From the NCBI RefSeq assembly GCF_009761815.1, contig NZ_RWIN01000082.1, positions 27,952 through 91,951 of the forward strand: DNA of 64,000 bases, read 5' to 3'. Source of the DNA: Pseudomonas sp. PB120 (GTDB lineage: Bacteria > Pseudomonadota > Gammaproteobacteria > Pseudomonadales > Pseudomonadaceae). Position 1 is the stretch's first letter; each line of letters begins with the position of its first letter. The notes beneath the pieces were generated by a model. That model saw only the letters and a program-made list of their open reading frames with translations, did not search any database and was not told where the DNA came from. Shown in pieces: positions 9,234-21,415 of the stretch. Made by a program: the position numbers and the translations under genes.

Positions 9234-11738
9234 ATGAGCGGTTCGACGAAGCTGTCCAAGGAACTATGCGGGGTCTGTGCCGTTGCCATTTTTCTGTGCC
9301 TTCCCTGGTCGCAAAACGCCAACGCGAGCTGCACGCTCACAGCCACCGGCGGAAATGACAACTACGTGTGCGACAGCGGCAGTAGCGGCCCGCTGACTGA
9401 CCTCACGGGCAACAACAGCTTGACCTTCCCTGCCAATGGCACCGGCACCATCAACGGCAACGTGACCTTCGGCGCAGGCATCGACCGGGTACTGATGAGT
9501 TCGGGCAGCATCGTCGGCGCACTCGATCAGGGTGACGGGGCCAACGTCCTGCAAATCGACAACGGACGGATAACCGGCGACGTTCATCAGGGCAACGCCA
9601 TCGACCTTTTCATCATGAACGGCGGCAGTATTCATTCGCTGTTCCAGGGTGACGGCCTGGACCGGTTCCTGATGACTGGCGGCACGATTATCGACGCGTT
9701 CGAGGACGGTGATTTCGCCACCATGACCGGCGGCACCATCGGGCGAGTCAACATGAAGCTCGACGACAACACCTTCGACATGTCGGGTGGCAAGATCCTG
9801 GGCAATCTGGTGACCGGGTTCGGCCAAGACACCATCATCGTTACCGGCGGATTCATCGGCGGCAATATCAGCGTCAGCGGCGGTGACGACAGCATCACGG
9901 TGACGGGCGGCGAAATTGTCGGCGAGATCCGCGCCAGTGCGGGCAATGACATTTTGCTCTGGAATGGCGGTGGCCTGATCCGTTCGGCCATCCTCATGGG
10001 GGAAGACAACGACCGCGCGATACTGCGCAATCTGAGTGAAAGCACCCTGACCCTCACCCCGAGTATCGACGGCGGGACCGGCAACGATCAGCTGACCTTC
10101 GATCACACCACGTCAGCGGGCGCGGGCAGGTACATCAACTGGGAAACGGTCAATCTGAACAACGGCTCACGGTTCGACCTGACGGGCAAATTTGTGCTGG
10201 GTGACAGCGCCAGCGGCACCGGCGTTTTCAACATCGACGGCAGCAGCACACTGACTTCCACTCAGGGCAGCGTCATGCCATTCGCCGCGGGCCAACGCGT
10301 CACCCTGAACAACGCAGGGGTGATCGACCTGAGCAGCGGCAATACCCGCACCAACGATACGCTGACGGTGCAGGGCAACTACGCGGGGAGCGGCGGCCAA
10401 CTGCTCTTGCAAAGCGAGGTCGGTGCTGACAACGCCCCCAGCGACAAACTGGTGGTCAAGGACGGGACGTTGACCGGAAACACCCTGATCAGCGTCAGTA
10501 ATCTCGGGGGTACCGGTGCGCTGACCGTGCAGAACGGCATCCAGTTGGTACAGGCACAAGGCACGGCCGTCAGTGCCAACAATGCCTTTGCGCTCAAGAC
10601 CCCGGTTTCAGTGGGCGCGTACGATTACTACCTGTTCAAGGGTGGCGTCACTGCCGGCACTGAAAACAGTTGGTTCCTGCGCTCGACCGTGGTGGCCCCG
10701 CAAGTGGCGGGTGTCCCGATCCCGGTGGCGGCCATCGGCACCCCGCCGCTGCCGGCTCCAGTCGTCGGTGCCGCACCGATTCCGTTGTATCGCCCGGAGG
10801 TGCCGACCTGGTCGGCAGTGCCGCCGGCTGCGGCGCAGTTGACCCTTGCGGCCCTTGGCACCTTTCATGATCGGCAGGGTGATCAACGTCTACTCAACGA
10901 AACCGGAGCCTTCGGCGCGGGCTGGGGCCGCGCTTATGGCAAAAACCTGGATCAGACCTGGGCCGGCACCGTGACGCCCAGGCTCAACGGCTCACTCAAC
11001 GGGTTTCAAGTGGGCAATGATCTGTACAGCTCAGAAACTTCCGGCGGGCAAACCCAGCGCACCGGTTTCTTTATCGGCCACACCCGATTGCAGGGCGATG
11101 TCGACGGTTTCAATCAGGGCTTCGAGGGCAAGCGCGCCGGCAAGGTGGACCTGCGCGGTGACAGCGTCGGCCTTTACTGGACGTTGATCGACCCCATCGG
11201 CTGGTACGTCGACACGGTCCTGATGGGCACCCGGCTGGATGGCGACAGTCACTCCGAGCGCGGACTCAAGCTCGATACACGCGGACACGCCCTGACGGTC
11301 TCGGCCGAGGCTGGCTACGCGATTCGGCTGACGCACGATTGGGTGGTGGAGCCCCAGGCTCAAGTCATCCACCAAAAAGTCTCCCTGGACAGCCAGGATG
11401 ACGGCGTTTCCCGGGTGTCTTTCGATTCCGACGGCGCCTGGACCGGTCGCCTGGGGGCCCGCCTCAAGGGCCGTTATGAAATCAGTGGGCGCCCGCTCGA
11501 ACCTTTTGTGCGTGCCAACCTGTGGCACACCTTTTCCGGAACGGACTCAGTGACGTTTGGGGGAATTACCCCCATCAATACCGAGCAAAAATCCTCATCG
11601 GCCGATCTGGGCATGGGCGTCGTATTGAGTCTGGCCAAGGCCGTCAGCGTTTACGCCAGCGCAGATTACAGTCGCAATATCGACAGCAATCAGCTGCGCG
11701 GGACCAGCGGTAATATCGGTTTGAGAATCAGCTGGTAA
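9234..11738 (+). CDS. Autotransporter (type Va) with beta-helical passenger
   Basis: Protein of 834 residues. A signal peptide ends near Ala31 (PWSQNANA). The passenger, about residues 32-550, is built of degenerate repeats of roughly 20 residues with a recurring TGGxI/SGGxI core, as in beta-helical passengers. A Pro-rich linker (about 500-540) leads into a C-terminal beta-barrel of about 290 residues that ends in the aromatic LRISW, the usual BamA recognition end. ATG 9234 is chosen over a GTG 33 bases upstream because GGAG lies 6 bases before it and the signal peptide then starts properly. No protease or lipase motif is seen in the passenger, so an adhesin or surface-structural role is the inference. 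Confidence 0.9.
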   Translation: MSGSTKLSKELCGVCAVAIFLCLPWSQNANASCTLTATGGNDNYVCDSGSSGPLTDLTGNNSLTFPANGTGTINGNVTFGAGIDRVLMSSGSIVGALDQGDGANVLQIDNGRITGDVHQGNAIDLFIMNGGSIHSLFQGDGLDRFLMTGGTIIDAFEDGDFATMTGGTIGRVNMKLDDNTFDMSGGKILGNLVTGFGQDTIIVTGGFIGGNISVSGGDDSITVTGGEIVGEIRASAGNDILLWNGGGLIRSAILMGEDNDRAILRNLSESTLTLTPSIDGGTGNDQLTFDHTTSAGAGRYINWETVNLNNGSRFDLTGKFVLGDSASGTGVFNIDGSSTLTSTQGSVMPFAAGQRVTLNNAGVIDLSSGNTRTNDTLTVQGNYAGSGGQLLLQSEVGADNAPSDKLVVKDGTLTGNTLISVSNLGGTGALTVQNGIQLVQAQGTAVSANNAFALKTPVSVGAYDYYLFKGGVTAGTENSWFLRSTVVAPQVAGVPIPVAAIGTPPLPAPVVGAAPIPLYRPEVPTWSAVPPAAAQLTLAALGTFHDRQGDQRLLNETGAFGAGWGRAYGKNLDQTWAGTVTPRLNGSLNGFQVGNDLYSSETSGGQTQRTGFFIGHTRLQGDVDGFNQGFEGKRAGKVDLRGDSVGLYWTLIDPIGWYVDTVLMGTRLDGDSHSERGLKLDTRGHALTVSAEAGYAIRLTHDWVVEPQAQVIHQKVSLDSQDDGVSRVSFDSDGAWTGRLGARLKGRYEISGRPLEPFVRANLWHTFSGTDSVTFGGITPINTEQKSSSADLGMGVVLSLAKAVSVYASADYSRNIDSNQLRGTSGNIGLRISW

Positions 11739-11760
11739 GCCGATAGCTTGCTACCAAACC

Positions 11761-11792
11761 CGTCTAGACCGGGGCTGAGCCGACGTTTTTTT
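11761..11792 (+). terminator. Possible intrinsic terminator of autotransporter gene
   Basis: CGTC pairs with GACG around an inner GGC-TGA-GCC stem, directly followed by seven T residues, 22 bases past the autotransporter stop. The stem contains a bulge, so it is only moderately convincing. Confidence 0.4.
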
Positions 11793-12060
11793 GTACAAAC
11801 AACAACTTAGAGAGGCTGTAAAAATCAGGGACTTGCAGCCGCTAAAATAGCCATACCACTTATCGGCCATTTTCTTGACGCAAGGCCACGGGTCTTCTTA
11901 GCTTCACCGTACTACCCCCGGAAGTACCATCAGGGACAAACCCCAGACACCCGTAATAACGGGCGGGCAGAGGCTTGCCCCCATCCATTCGGTCGCCCCT
12001 CATTCGGGGTAGGAGAGACGCCAGAGCGAGATACGGAATGCGATTGCAAGGTAGACCTCC
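11793..12060. other. Intergenic region with two dyads
   Basis: No gene seen. It holds GTACT-N9-AGTAC (11909-11927, inner part ACCCCCGGA) and CCCGT-AATA-ACGGG (11950-11963), both upstream of the barrel-only autotransporter. The first could be an operator for a dimeric regulator. I cannot name the regulator. Confidence 0.4.
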
Positions 12061-13131
12061 ATGAAAACTTCATTCACCTCACAAGAGATCAAAGTTACTT
12101 TTTGCACTGTCTCGAGTTCACTCCTGCTGTGCTCCTCCATTGAAGTGCAGGCTTCGCCTGCGGAGGAAGACACAACACCCTGGTACCGCCAGGATGTCCC
12201 GGTCCTTAACCTGACCACTGCAATCGCGGCAACCTACCCTGGCCGATTTGGCATCATTCCGGATTTACGAAGTACACACCTGACCACCGAAGACGCTGCC
12301 CCGTCAGCCTGGGATCAGCTCTATGGGCAGGCCTCGCGCAAGGCACAGACCGATTACCTGGCGCTGGGGTCTACCTTCTCCGGTGCAGGTGAATTGAAGA
12401 GCCCGCCGATTCTCACCTTGCAAACCAGTAACGGTCAGACTCAGCGAGTCGGGTTGATCGGCGGCCTGACTCAGTTTCAGGGCAACAGCAACGGCCTGGT
12501 GACCAGCCCGGCCCTGGCCAACCCGAACAGCGACACCCTCAACCTGCAAGGCCAGAGCCTCGGCGCCTACTGGAGTTTGATCGGTGCCCAGGGCTGGCAC
12601 GTTGATTTGACCGCCAGCGGCGGCCGGGTCAATGGTTTCAGCCGCAACGAACAAGGCGCCCGACAAGCCACCGAAGGCAGCGCGATGACCCTCTCGGTCG
12701 AAGGTGGATTCCCGATTGGCCTGAGCGATAACTGGGTGGTCGAACCCCAGGCGCAATTGATCAATCAGCGCATTACGCTGGATACGCCATACGCCGGTTC
12801 GGGCAATGCCTCGTCCAGCGACCTGACGTCATGGAGTGGTCGGGTCGGTGCCAAATTGAAAGGGAGTTACGACATCAATGGCCTGCCTGTCGAACCCTAT
12901 GTGCGGACCAACTTGTGGCACACCGTGTACACCGGCAACACCGTGACCCTCGATCAGGTCGACAAAATCAGCAGCAGCCGCAATTCCTCGACAGTCGAGT
13001 TGGGGTTGGGATTGGTGGCCAAGGTGACACCGGCGGTGAGCCTGTATGTCAGCGCCGATTACAGCAGTGATGTGGATGACAATGATTTGAACGGGTTGAT
13101 TGGCAGCCTGGGGGTGCGGATGCGGTGGTGA
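12061..13131 (+). CDS. Barrel-only autotransporter relative (passenger nearly absent)
   Basis: Protein of 356 residues with a signal peptide to about Ala31 (SIEVQA), a short 40-residue segment, and then a full autotransporter-type beta-barrel ending in the aromatic GVRMRW. The barrel is clearly related to that of the upstream autotransporter: both carry WVVEPQAQ, GRLGARLKG/GRVGAKLKG, FVRANLWHT/YVRTNLWHT and YASADYS/YVSADYS in the same order. What precedes the barrel is too short for a beta-helical passenger. The ATG has AAGG 9 bases upstream. It may be a porin-like or cargo-free barrel. Length and terminal aromatic argue for an intact gene and not a remnant. Confidence 0.85.
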   Translation: MKTSFTSQEIKVTFCTVSSSLLLCSSIEVQASPAEEDTTPWYRQDVPVLNLTTAIAATYPGRFGIIPDLRSTHLTTEDAAPSAWDQLYGQASRKAQTDYLALGSTFSGAGELKSPPILTLQTSNGQTQRVGLIGGLTQFQGNSNGLVTSPALANPNSDTLNLQGQSLGAYWSLIGAQGWHVDLTASGGRVNGFSRNEQGARQATEGSAMTLSVEGGFPIGLSDNWVVEPQAQLINQRITLDTPYAGSGNASSSDLTSWSGRVGAKLKGSYDINGLPVEPYVRTNLWHTVYTGNTVTLDQVDKISSSRNSSTVELGLGLVAKVTPAVSLYVSADYSSDVDDNDLNGLIGSLGVRMRW

Positions 13132-13165
13132 GGGGCTGGCAGCAAGCATTGTTTTGTCTGGGCTG

Positions 13166-13267
13166 ACGCCATCGTCGGAACGCCGCCCGGAGCCGGCTCG
13201 CTCCCACAGGGATTGCACCCTCCCTGTGGGAGCACTGAACCTGTGGGAGCGAGCCGGCTCGCGATGG
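13166..13267. repeat. REP cluster between convergent genes
   Basis: Arms CATCGTCGGAACGCCGCCCG and GAGCCGGCTCGCTCCCACAG, a partial copy CCTGTGGGAGCACTGAACC, and CCTGTGGGAGCGAGCCGGCT. It contains the GGAACGCCGCCCGG arm variant also found in the two REPINs inside coding genes at 50.8 and 53.7 kb. Located between the barrel gene and the convergent glgB. Confidence 0.8.
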
Positions 13268-13288
13268 CAGCGCCTCGGAGTCAGTAGA

Positions 13289-15520
<2,232 letters not shown>

Positions 15521-15522
15521 GA

Positions 15523-18500
15523 CTACTCTCCACCAAGATCGGAAAAGGGTTTAAGCCCACTCAATAATCCATATAAACCGTGCAACGGCACAGGCAGCCA
15601 TGCAGGTCGGTTCTCCGCCTCATACGCCACCTCGTAAGCCGCCTTCTCCAGACCGAACAACGCCAGCGCGGCGTCCTCGCCTCCCGGATCTTGCCACGCA
15701 TGAGCAAGACTAGCTGCCGCCAGCCGATAAGCGTCGACAAATGCCTGTTTCGCCTCATTTAAATAACGATCTGCTACCCGCTGTCGTGCTGCTTGCGCAT
15801 CGACGGTGTTGTCGACGTTGTGCACGTTGATCGTCATCGCCGCCGCATAATCGAAGGAGCGCAGCACGCCACTGACGTCCTTGTACGGGCTGTGCTTGCC
15901 CCGACGCTCGCTCAACGGACGCGCGGGCTCACCCTCGAAGTCGATCAGGTAGGCATCGCCCTTGATCACCAGCACTTGCCCCAGGTGCAAATCGCCATGG
16001 ACACGGATGCGTAATCCGCCAGCGGCTTGTTTGCCCAGGTCCTGAACATGGCTGAGGATGGTTTTCTTGTTGTCCAGTAAACGACTGACCAACGCTTTGT
16101 CCGCAGGGTTCAGTTCGTTTTGATGTTGCTTGAGCAACTTCAGCGCGTGCTCCAGTTGCGCGGCGACGTCCTTGGCTGAGACCAGTGCGTCTTTTTGCGA
16201 AGTGATTTGGGGAGCGAAATCCGGATTGTCAGTGGGCGCCGCCAGCACCTGGTGCATTTCACCGAGACGCTGGCCGAGCATCCCGGCGAAATCCTTCAGC
16301 TCACCCAAGGCGTTGTAGTGCTGTTCCTGTTCGGACATGGCATCAGCGAGTTCGTCACGCAACGCCCGTTCCAGGTTGTTCTGGGTCCACTCCCAGGCAT
16401 CGCCCTGATTGCTCAGATAACCTTGGGCAATCATCAGCAGGTTGTCTTCACCCTTGCCGTCGCGCCGAACCACCGAGCCGAGCAATGGCGAGATGTTGGC
16501 GAACCCGGCGCCGGTCAGGTAGGCGCTCATCTCCAGCTCCGGGTGAGTGCCCGAGGCGACTTTGCGGATCAGCTTGAGCACCAGGCTTTTACCAATCACC
16601 ACCGAACTGTTGGACTGTTCGGCGGAGAGGTAGCGCACCTCGGATTCGGCGGTGAGGCCCAGTTTCTCCAGTTCGTCCGTCGGTTCGAAGCGGATCTCGC
16701 CGCCATCCGAAGGCAACACGGTGCGGTTCTGCATGCCCTGCAGCACGGCGCGGATAAAGTTTTCCAGGGCGAACGCATCGGTGATCAAGCCGACCTGCGG
16801 CCCGCGTCGAACGCGGGACAGCGCCAGTTGTTGCGGTAACGGGGCGCCGACCTGATCTTCCGCGATAAAACCAAAGGGCAGTTGATAGCGGCTGGTATGG
16901 CCGCCGCTGGTCACCTCGATTTCACTCAATAACACCGGATGCTGCGGGTCGCCGAAGCGCACACCATAGGCCAGGTTGACCTTCTCGATGGTCGCGTCCT
17001 TGCCGGCGAACCAACGGCGGTTCTGCAACCAGTTGGGCAGGATGCCCTGCTCCAGCGTGGTCCGGGACGGGGCTTCGAGCAGTTCTTCCATGCGTTTCTT
17101 CAGCACCAGGGTGGTGAAGTCCGGCAGGCTTTGCGCCGGTTCCACGTGCCAGCTCGGCATCTGGTTTTCTGCCGCCAGGCCAAACCAGTAGAAACCGTAC
17201 GGCGCCAGGGTCAGCAGGAAATTCAGCTGGCCGATGGGCGGAAACGCATTACCGCCGAGCATCTCCACCGGGACCATGCCGGCATACGCAGACAGATCGA
17301 GCTCCGCCGCTTGCGCACTGCGCGAGACGTTGGCCACGCACAGGATGATTTCGGATTTGCCATCCGGTCCGGTGAATTCACGGGTGTAGGCCAGAATCCG
17401 CCGGTTGCTCGGCGAAAGCATTTTCAGCGTGCCGCGCCCAAACGCCTTGGACTGCTTGCGCACGGCGAGCATGCGCCGCATCCAGTTCAGCAACGAATGC
17501 GGGTCACCGGCCTGGGTTTCGACGTTGACCGACAGATAACCGTATTGCGGGTCCATGATCGGTGGCAGCACCAGGCTCGCCGGATCGGCGCGGGAGAACC
17601 CACCGTTGCGGTCGATGGACCATTGCATCGGCGTGCGCACGCCGTCACGGTCGCCGAGATAGATGTTATCGCCCATGCCGATTTCATCGCCGTAGTACAA
17701 GGTCGGCGTGCCCGGCATCGACAGCAGCAGGCTGTTGAGCAGCTCAACGCGCCGACGATCACGCTCCATCAACGGGGCGAGGCGCCGGCGAATCCCCAGG
17801 TTGATCCGCGCCCGGCGGTCCGCCGCGTAGTAATTCCACAGGTAATCGCGTTCCTTGTCGGTGACCATTTCCAGGGTCAGCTCATCGTGGTTGCGCAGGA
17901 AAATTGCCCATTGGCAGTTAGCGGGGATTTCCGGGGTCTGGCGCAGAATATCGGTAATCGGGAAACGGTCTTCCTGGGCCAGCGCCATGTACATGCGCGG
18001 CATCAACGGGAAGTGGAACGCCATGTGGCACTCGTCGCCATTGAGGCCCTTGGCGTCGGTGTCGCCGAAGTAAAGTTGTGTGTCTTCCGGCCATTGATTG
18101 GCTTCGGCGAGCAGCATGCGGTCCGGGTAGTTGGCGTCGATCTCGGCCCGGATCTGCTTGAGGACGTCGTGGGTCTCGGGCAGGTTTTCGTTATTGGTGC
18201 CGTCGCGTTCGATCAGGTAGGGAATGGCGTCCAGGCGCAGGCCGTCGATGCCCATGTCGAGCCAGTAACGCATCACCGACAGCACGGCTTTCATGACTTG
18301 CGGGTTATCGAAATTCAGGTCGGGCTGGTGGGAATAGAAACGGTGCCAGAAATACTGGCCGGCCACCGGGTCCCAGGTCCAGTTGGATTTCTCGGTGTCG
18401 AGGAAGATGATGCGGGTGCCGTCGTATTTATGGTCGTCGTCGGACCAGACGTAGAAGTCCCGCGCCGCCGAACCGGGCTTGGCCTTGCGCGCCCGCTGGA

Positions 18501-18864
18501 ACCAGGCGTGCTGGTCCGAGGTGTGGTTGATCACCAGTTCGGTGATGACCCGCAAACCCCGTTCGTGGGCCTCGGCGATGAAGCGCCTGGCGTCGGCCAT
18601 GGTCCCGTAATCCGGGTGCACGCCACGGTATTCGGCAATGTCGTAGCCGTCATCGCGACGGGGCGACGGGTAGAACGGCAGCAGCCAGATGGTATTGACG
18701 CCGAGGTCGGCTATGTAATCAAGTTTGGCAATAAGACCGGGAAAGTCGCCGATCCCGTCATTGTTGGAGTCGAAAAAAGACTTAACGTGAACCTGGTAGA
18801 TCACCGCATCCTTGTACCAGAGCGGGTCTTTGATGAAGGTGGCTGCCTTGGGTTTCTTCGCCAT
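15523..18864 (-). CDS. treS: Trehalose synthase fused to maltokinase
   Basis: Bifunctional protein of 1113 residues. The GH13 trehalose synthase part, about residues 10-545, interconverts trehalose and maltose: nucleophile Asp212 ([10 protein letters not shown]), acid/base Glu254 ([11 protein letters not shown]), Asp327 ([10 protein letters not shown]). The second half, from about residue 560, is a Pep2-type maltokinase giving maltose-1-phosphate, with the kinase signature [10 protein letters not shown] and the metal-binding DFEGEP. The start is placed at ATG 18864 because AGGAG lies 6 bases upstream. A further in-frame start at 18894 would add 10 residues without homology. The fusion channels trehalose to the GlgE substrate. 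Confidence 0.96.
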   Translation of the reverse strand: MAKKPKAATFIKDPLWYKDAVIYQVHVKSFFDSNNDGIGDFPGLIAKLDYIADLGVNTIWLLPFYPSPRRDDGYDIAEYRGVHPDYGTMADARRFIAEAHERGLRVITELVINHTSDQHAWFQRARKAKPGSAARDFYVWSDDDHKYDGTRIIFLDTEKSNWTWDPVAGQYFWHRFYSHQPDLNFDNPQVMKAVLSVMRYWLDMGIDGLRLDAIPYLIERDGTNNENLPETHDVLKQIRAEIDANYPDRMLLAEANQWPEDTQLYFGDTDAKGLNGDECHMAFHFPLMPRMYMALAQEDRFPITDILRQTPEIPANCQWAIFLRNHDELTLEMVTDKERDYLWNYYAADRRARINLGIRRRLAPLMERDRRRVELLNSLLLSMPGTPTLYYGDEIGMGDNIYLGDRDGVRTPMQWSIDRNGGFSRADPASLVLPPIMDPQYGYLSVNVETQAGDPHSLLNWMRRMLAVRKQSKAFGRGTLKMLSPSNRRILAYTREFTGPDGKSEIILCVANVSRSAQAAELDLSAYAGMVPVEMLGGNAFPPIGQLNFLLTLAPYGFYWFGLAAENQMPSWHVEPAQSLPDFTTLVLKKRMEELLEAPSRTTLEQGILPNWLQNRRWFAGKDATIEKVNLAYGVRFGDPQHPVLLSEIEVTSGGHTSRYQLPFGFIAEDQVGAPLPQQLALSRVRRGPQVGLITDAFALENFIRAVLQGMQNRTVLPSDGGEIRFEPTDELEKLGLTAESEVRYLSAEQSNSSVVIGKSLVLKLIRKVASGTHPELEMSAYLTGAGFANISPLLGSVVRRDGKGEDNLLMIAQGYLSNQGDAWEWTQNNLERALRDELADAMSEQEQHYNALGELKDFAGMLGQRLGEMHQVLAAPTDNPDFAPQITSQKDALVSAKDVAAQLEHALKLLKQHQNELNPADKALVSRLLDNKKTILSHVQDLGKQAAGGLRIRVHGDLHLGQVLVIKGDAYLIDFEGEPARPLSERRGKHSPYKDVSGVLRSFDYAAAMTINVHNVDNTVDAQAARQRVADRYLNEAKQAFVDAYRLAAASLAHAWQDPGGEDAALALFGLEKAAYEVAYEAENRPAWLPVPLHGLYGLLSGLKPFSDLGGE

Positions 18865-18901
18865 GTGAAACTCCTGTTGAACTCGGTTCAGCAACGCTTA
18901 C

Positions 18902-19027
18902 TTGTGGCGAGGGGATTTATCCCCGTTCGGCTGCGAAGCAGTCGTAAAAATTCGGCTGAAGGAATGGGTTGCCTGATTATTTGGGGGCCGCTTCGCAGCC
19001 CAGCGGGGATAAATCCCCTCGCCACAA
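18902..19027. repeat. Long palindrome, TCGGCTGCGAAGCAGTCGT family
   Basis: Outer arms GTGGCGAGGGGATTTATCCC and GGGATAAATCCCCTCGCCAC are exact reverse complements. Inside the left arm is the core TCGGCTGCGAAGCAGTCGTA, also found at 23946-24039 and 28754-28898. It lies in the 182-base gap between glgE and treS, that is, inside the operon. Confidence 0.8.
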
Positions 19028-19046
19028 AGGCCCCTTGCCATGGCAT

Positions 19047-21044
19047 CTAGGGGGCAGTAATCCGCCAAATCCCGAACGGCTGATACGCCGGATCAATCCG
19101 CATGAATTGATACTTGCCATACCACGTCCAGCGGTGGCCGTTCATCAGGTCCTCGCCCTGGGTGTGAGCATCGTCAGGCAAGCCCATTTCCCACAGCGGC
19201 AACTCGAAATTCGCCTCCTGAACGTTATGCGGATCCAGGCTGACCGCCACCAGAATGAAATTGCTGCCGTCTGCACTGCGCTTGCCGAAATACAGGATGT
19301 TGTCGTTCCACGCGTTGTAGAGCGTCAGGCCCAGGTGCGTGTGCAACGCCGGGTTTTGTCGGCGTATGCGATTGAGCTGAGCGATTTCGGCAATGATGTT
19401 GCCCGGCGCATTGAAGTCTCGCGGACGGATTTCGTACTTCTCCGAATTGAGGTACTCCTCCTTGCCCGGCACCGGCGCGGCTTCGCACAGCTCGAACCCT
19501 GAATACATGCCCCAAAGGCCCGAGCCCATGGTCGCCAGCGCCGCGCGGATCAGGAACCCGGCGCGCCCGGACTCATGCAGAAAAGCCGGGTTGATGTCCG
19601 GTGTATTGACGAAGAAATTCGGCCGATAACACTCGCGCCACGGCGATTGGTTGAGCTCGGCGAAATAGGTCGAGAGCTCATACTTGGTGTTGCGCCAGGT
19701 GAAATAGGTGTAGCTCTGGGAATAACCGACTTTGCCCAGGCGCGCCATCATCGCCGGCGTGGTGAAGGCTTCCGCGAGGAAGATCACCTCGGGGTACAAC
19801 GCCCGCACATCGGCGATCAGCCATTGCCAGAACGGCAATGGTTTGGTGTGAGGGTTATCGACGCGAAAGATCTTCACGCCCTCCTCGACCCAACCCACCA
19901 CGATGTCGCGCAACTCGACCCACAGGCTCGGAATCGCCTCGACGGCATAGAAGTCGACGTTGACGATGTCCTGGTATTTTTTCGGCGGGTTTTCGGCGTA
20001 TTTGATCGTGCCGTCCGGCCGCCAGTTGAACCAGCCGGGATGCTGTTGCAACCAAGGGTGATCCTGGGAGCACTGGATCGCGAAATCGAGGGCGATTTCC
20101 AGGCCATGATCCGCCGCCGCGGCCACCAGCCGGCGAAAATCCTCGCGGGTGCCCAGTTCAGAGTGGATCGCTTCATGCCCACCTTCCGCGCTGCCAATCG
20201 CGTAGGGACTACCCGGATCGTCCGGCCCGGCGGTCAGGGAATTATTCGGGCCTTTGCGGTAGCTCCGCCCGATGGGATGGATCGGCGGGAAATACAGGAC
20301 ATCGAAGCCCATGTCCTGGATCATCGGCAGCCGCGAATGCACGTCGTTAAAGGTGCCATGGCGCGCCGGATTGTCGGTGATCGAGCGCGGAAACAATTCA
20401 TACCAGCTGGCGAATTGCGCCAATTCCCGCTCGACGTCTACCGGGTATTCAGGGCTGAGGCTCAGGTACGCGCGGTGGTCGGCCTGGGCCATCAACTCGG
20501 CGCTGCGCGCGTGCAAAAACAGTGCGACTTGCTCGGTTTCCAGCAGCCCCGCCAGTTCATGGTGCAGCGCCGCGAGCTGCTCGCTCAGCGGTCCGTCGGC
20601 ACGTTCGGCGGCGTGTTGAACCAGCGTCCGGCCTTCCTGCAGTTCAAGACTGACCGGTACCCGCGCCGAATGCTTTTTCTCCAGTTCATAACGGAAACTG
20701 GCGAACTGGTCGATCCAGGCCTCAACGCAAAACACATAGCGGCCCTGGCGCTCGACGCGGAACTCGCCCTGATAGCCGTTATTGCCGAGCTCGCCCATGA
20801 CTTCGCTGTGCCAGACCTCATCACCGTCAGCGCGCCAGCGGATGCGCACCGCCAGCTTGTCGTGACCATCGGCAAACACCTTGCTGGTCACCACCACGTC
20901 CTGCCCTTCGACCGCCTTGACTGCAAACTGCCCGCCATCAAGGATCGGCATGGTGTTTTCAATCGCGATACGCGGCAGCAGCAACGCCTGCGACAGTGGC
21001 ATATGAGGGTTGTAGTTCAGTTCTGTCGGTTTTTCGGCAGTCAT
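19047..21044 (-). CDS. glgE: Maltose-1-phosphate alpha-glucan maltosyltransferase
   Basis: GH13_3 enzyme of 665 residues that extends alpha-1,4-glucan with maltosyl units from maltose-1-phosphate. An N-terminal beta-sandwich domain (about 20-130) and a helical insertion precede the barrel. The nucleophile is Asp396 (KIFRVDNPHTKPL) and the acid/base Glu425 (FLAEAFTTP), followed by YTYFTWRN. The start is put at ATG 21044 behind AAAGGAG. The frame continues 21 codons upstream, but that part has no family similarity. It is first in the glgE-treS-glgB unit, so glucan synthesis here uses the trehalose route. Confidence 0.96.
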   Translation of the reverse strand: MTAEKPTELNYNPHMPLSQALLLPRIAIENTMPILDGGQFAVKAVEGQDVVVTSKVFADGHDKLAVRIRWRADGDEVWHSEVMGELGNNGYQGEFRVERQGRYVFCVEAWIDQFASFRYELEKKHSARVPVSLELQEGRTLVQHAAERADGPLSEQLAALHHELAGLLETEQVALFLHARSAELMAQADHRAYLSLSPEYPVDVERELAQFASWYELFPRSITDNPARHGTFNDVHSRLPMIQDMGFDVLYFPPIHPIGRSYRKGPNNSLTAGPDDPGSPYAIGSAEGGHEAIHSELGTREDFRRLVAAAADHGLEIALDFAIQCSQDHPWLQQHPGWFNWRPDGTIKYAENPPKKYQDIVNVDFYAVEAIPSLWVELRDIVVGWVEEGVKIFRVDNPHTKPLPFWQWLIADVRALYPEVIFLAEAFTTPAMMARLGKVGYSQSYTYFTWRNTKYELSTYFAELNQSPWRECYRPNFFVNTPDINPAFLHESGRAGFLIRAALATMGSGLWGMYSGFELCEAAPVPGKEEYLNSEKYEIRPRDFNAPGNIIAEIAQLNRIRRQNPALHTHLGLTLYNAWNDNILYFGKRSADGSNFILVAVSLDPHNVQEANFELPLWEMGLPDDAHTQGEDLMNGHRWTWYGKYQFMRIDPAYQPFGIWRITAP

Positions 21045-21113
21045 CGAGCATCTCTCCTTTACGCCCCATGGACGCTCTTGTGTCTGATGTTCCTTGAATT
21101 GACTCACCTAGGT

Positions 21114-21141
21114 TCCGAGCAACCGGTAGCCGTAAAAGTTC
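21114..21141 (-). promoter_or_regulatory. Candidate AlgU (sigma-22) promoter of glgE operon
   Basis: On the minus strand: GAACTT, 17 bases, TCGGA. This is a perfect -35 and a 4-of-5 -10 match to the AlgU/RpoE-type consensus GAACTT-N16/17-TCTGA. The -10 end lies about 70 bases before the glgE start. It would tie glucan synthesis to osmotic or envelope stress, which agrees with the known stress role of trehalose in Pseudomonas. Confidence 0.5.
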
Positions 21142-21240
21142 ACCGGGATTTGCCTGAGACTTCGGGTGAATCAAATCCTTTACGCAGTGGTCAACACACT
21201 TAAGCACGACTCACGCCATGTGCCACAGGAGACCTCAACC

Positions 21241-21408
21241 ATGAGCATTCCAATCCCGGCTGAAACACCCGATCCGAACATCGATCAACCGACCATCCCG
21301 CCTACGGAGCCGCAACCGGTGCCGGAGCAAGATCCGCCAGAGACTACCGCGCCACCGCGTGAGGAACCGCCGACGACCGTGCCGCCGGTGATTGTGCAAC
21401 CAGAATGA
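21241..21408 (+). CDS. Short proline-rich protein
   Basis: Protein of 55 residues made almost wholly of Pro, Glu, Thr and Val (for example PPTEPQPVPEQDPPETTAPP). It has no signal peptide, no membrane segment and no recognisable domain, and is likely disordered. The start is supported by CAGGAG about 10 bases upstream. It is transcribed divergently from glgE and ends 7 bases from the convergent MgtC-like gene. Function unknown. It looks like a real gene because of the ribosome binding site and its strongly biased, non-random composition. Confidence 0.6.
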   Translation: MSIPIPAETPDPNIDQPTIPPTEPQPVPEQDPPETTAPPREEPPTTVPPVIVQPE

Positions 21409-21415
21409 TGACAAT

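Noticed and set aside
16939..19050. 703-codon open frame antisense to treS-maltokinase
   Set aside because: It lies over a strongly conserved gene. The translation is low-complexity, rich in Val, Gly, Arg and His, without any family motif. Such frames are expected in high-G+C DNA.
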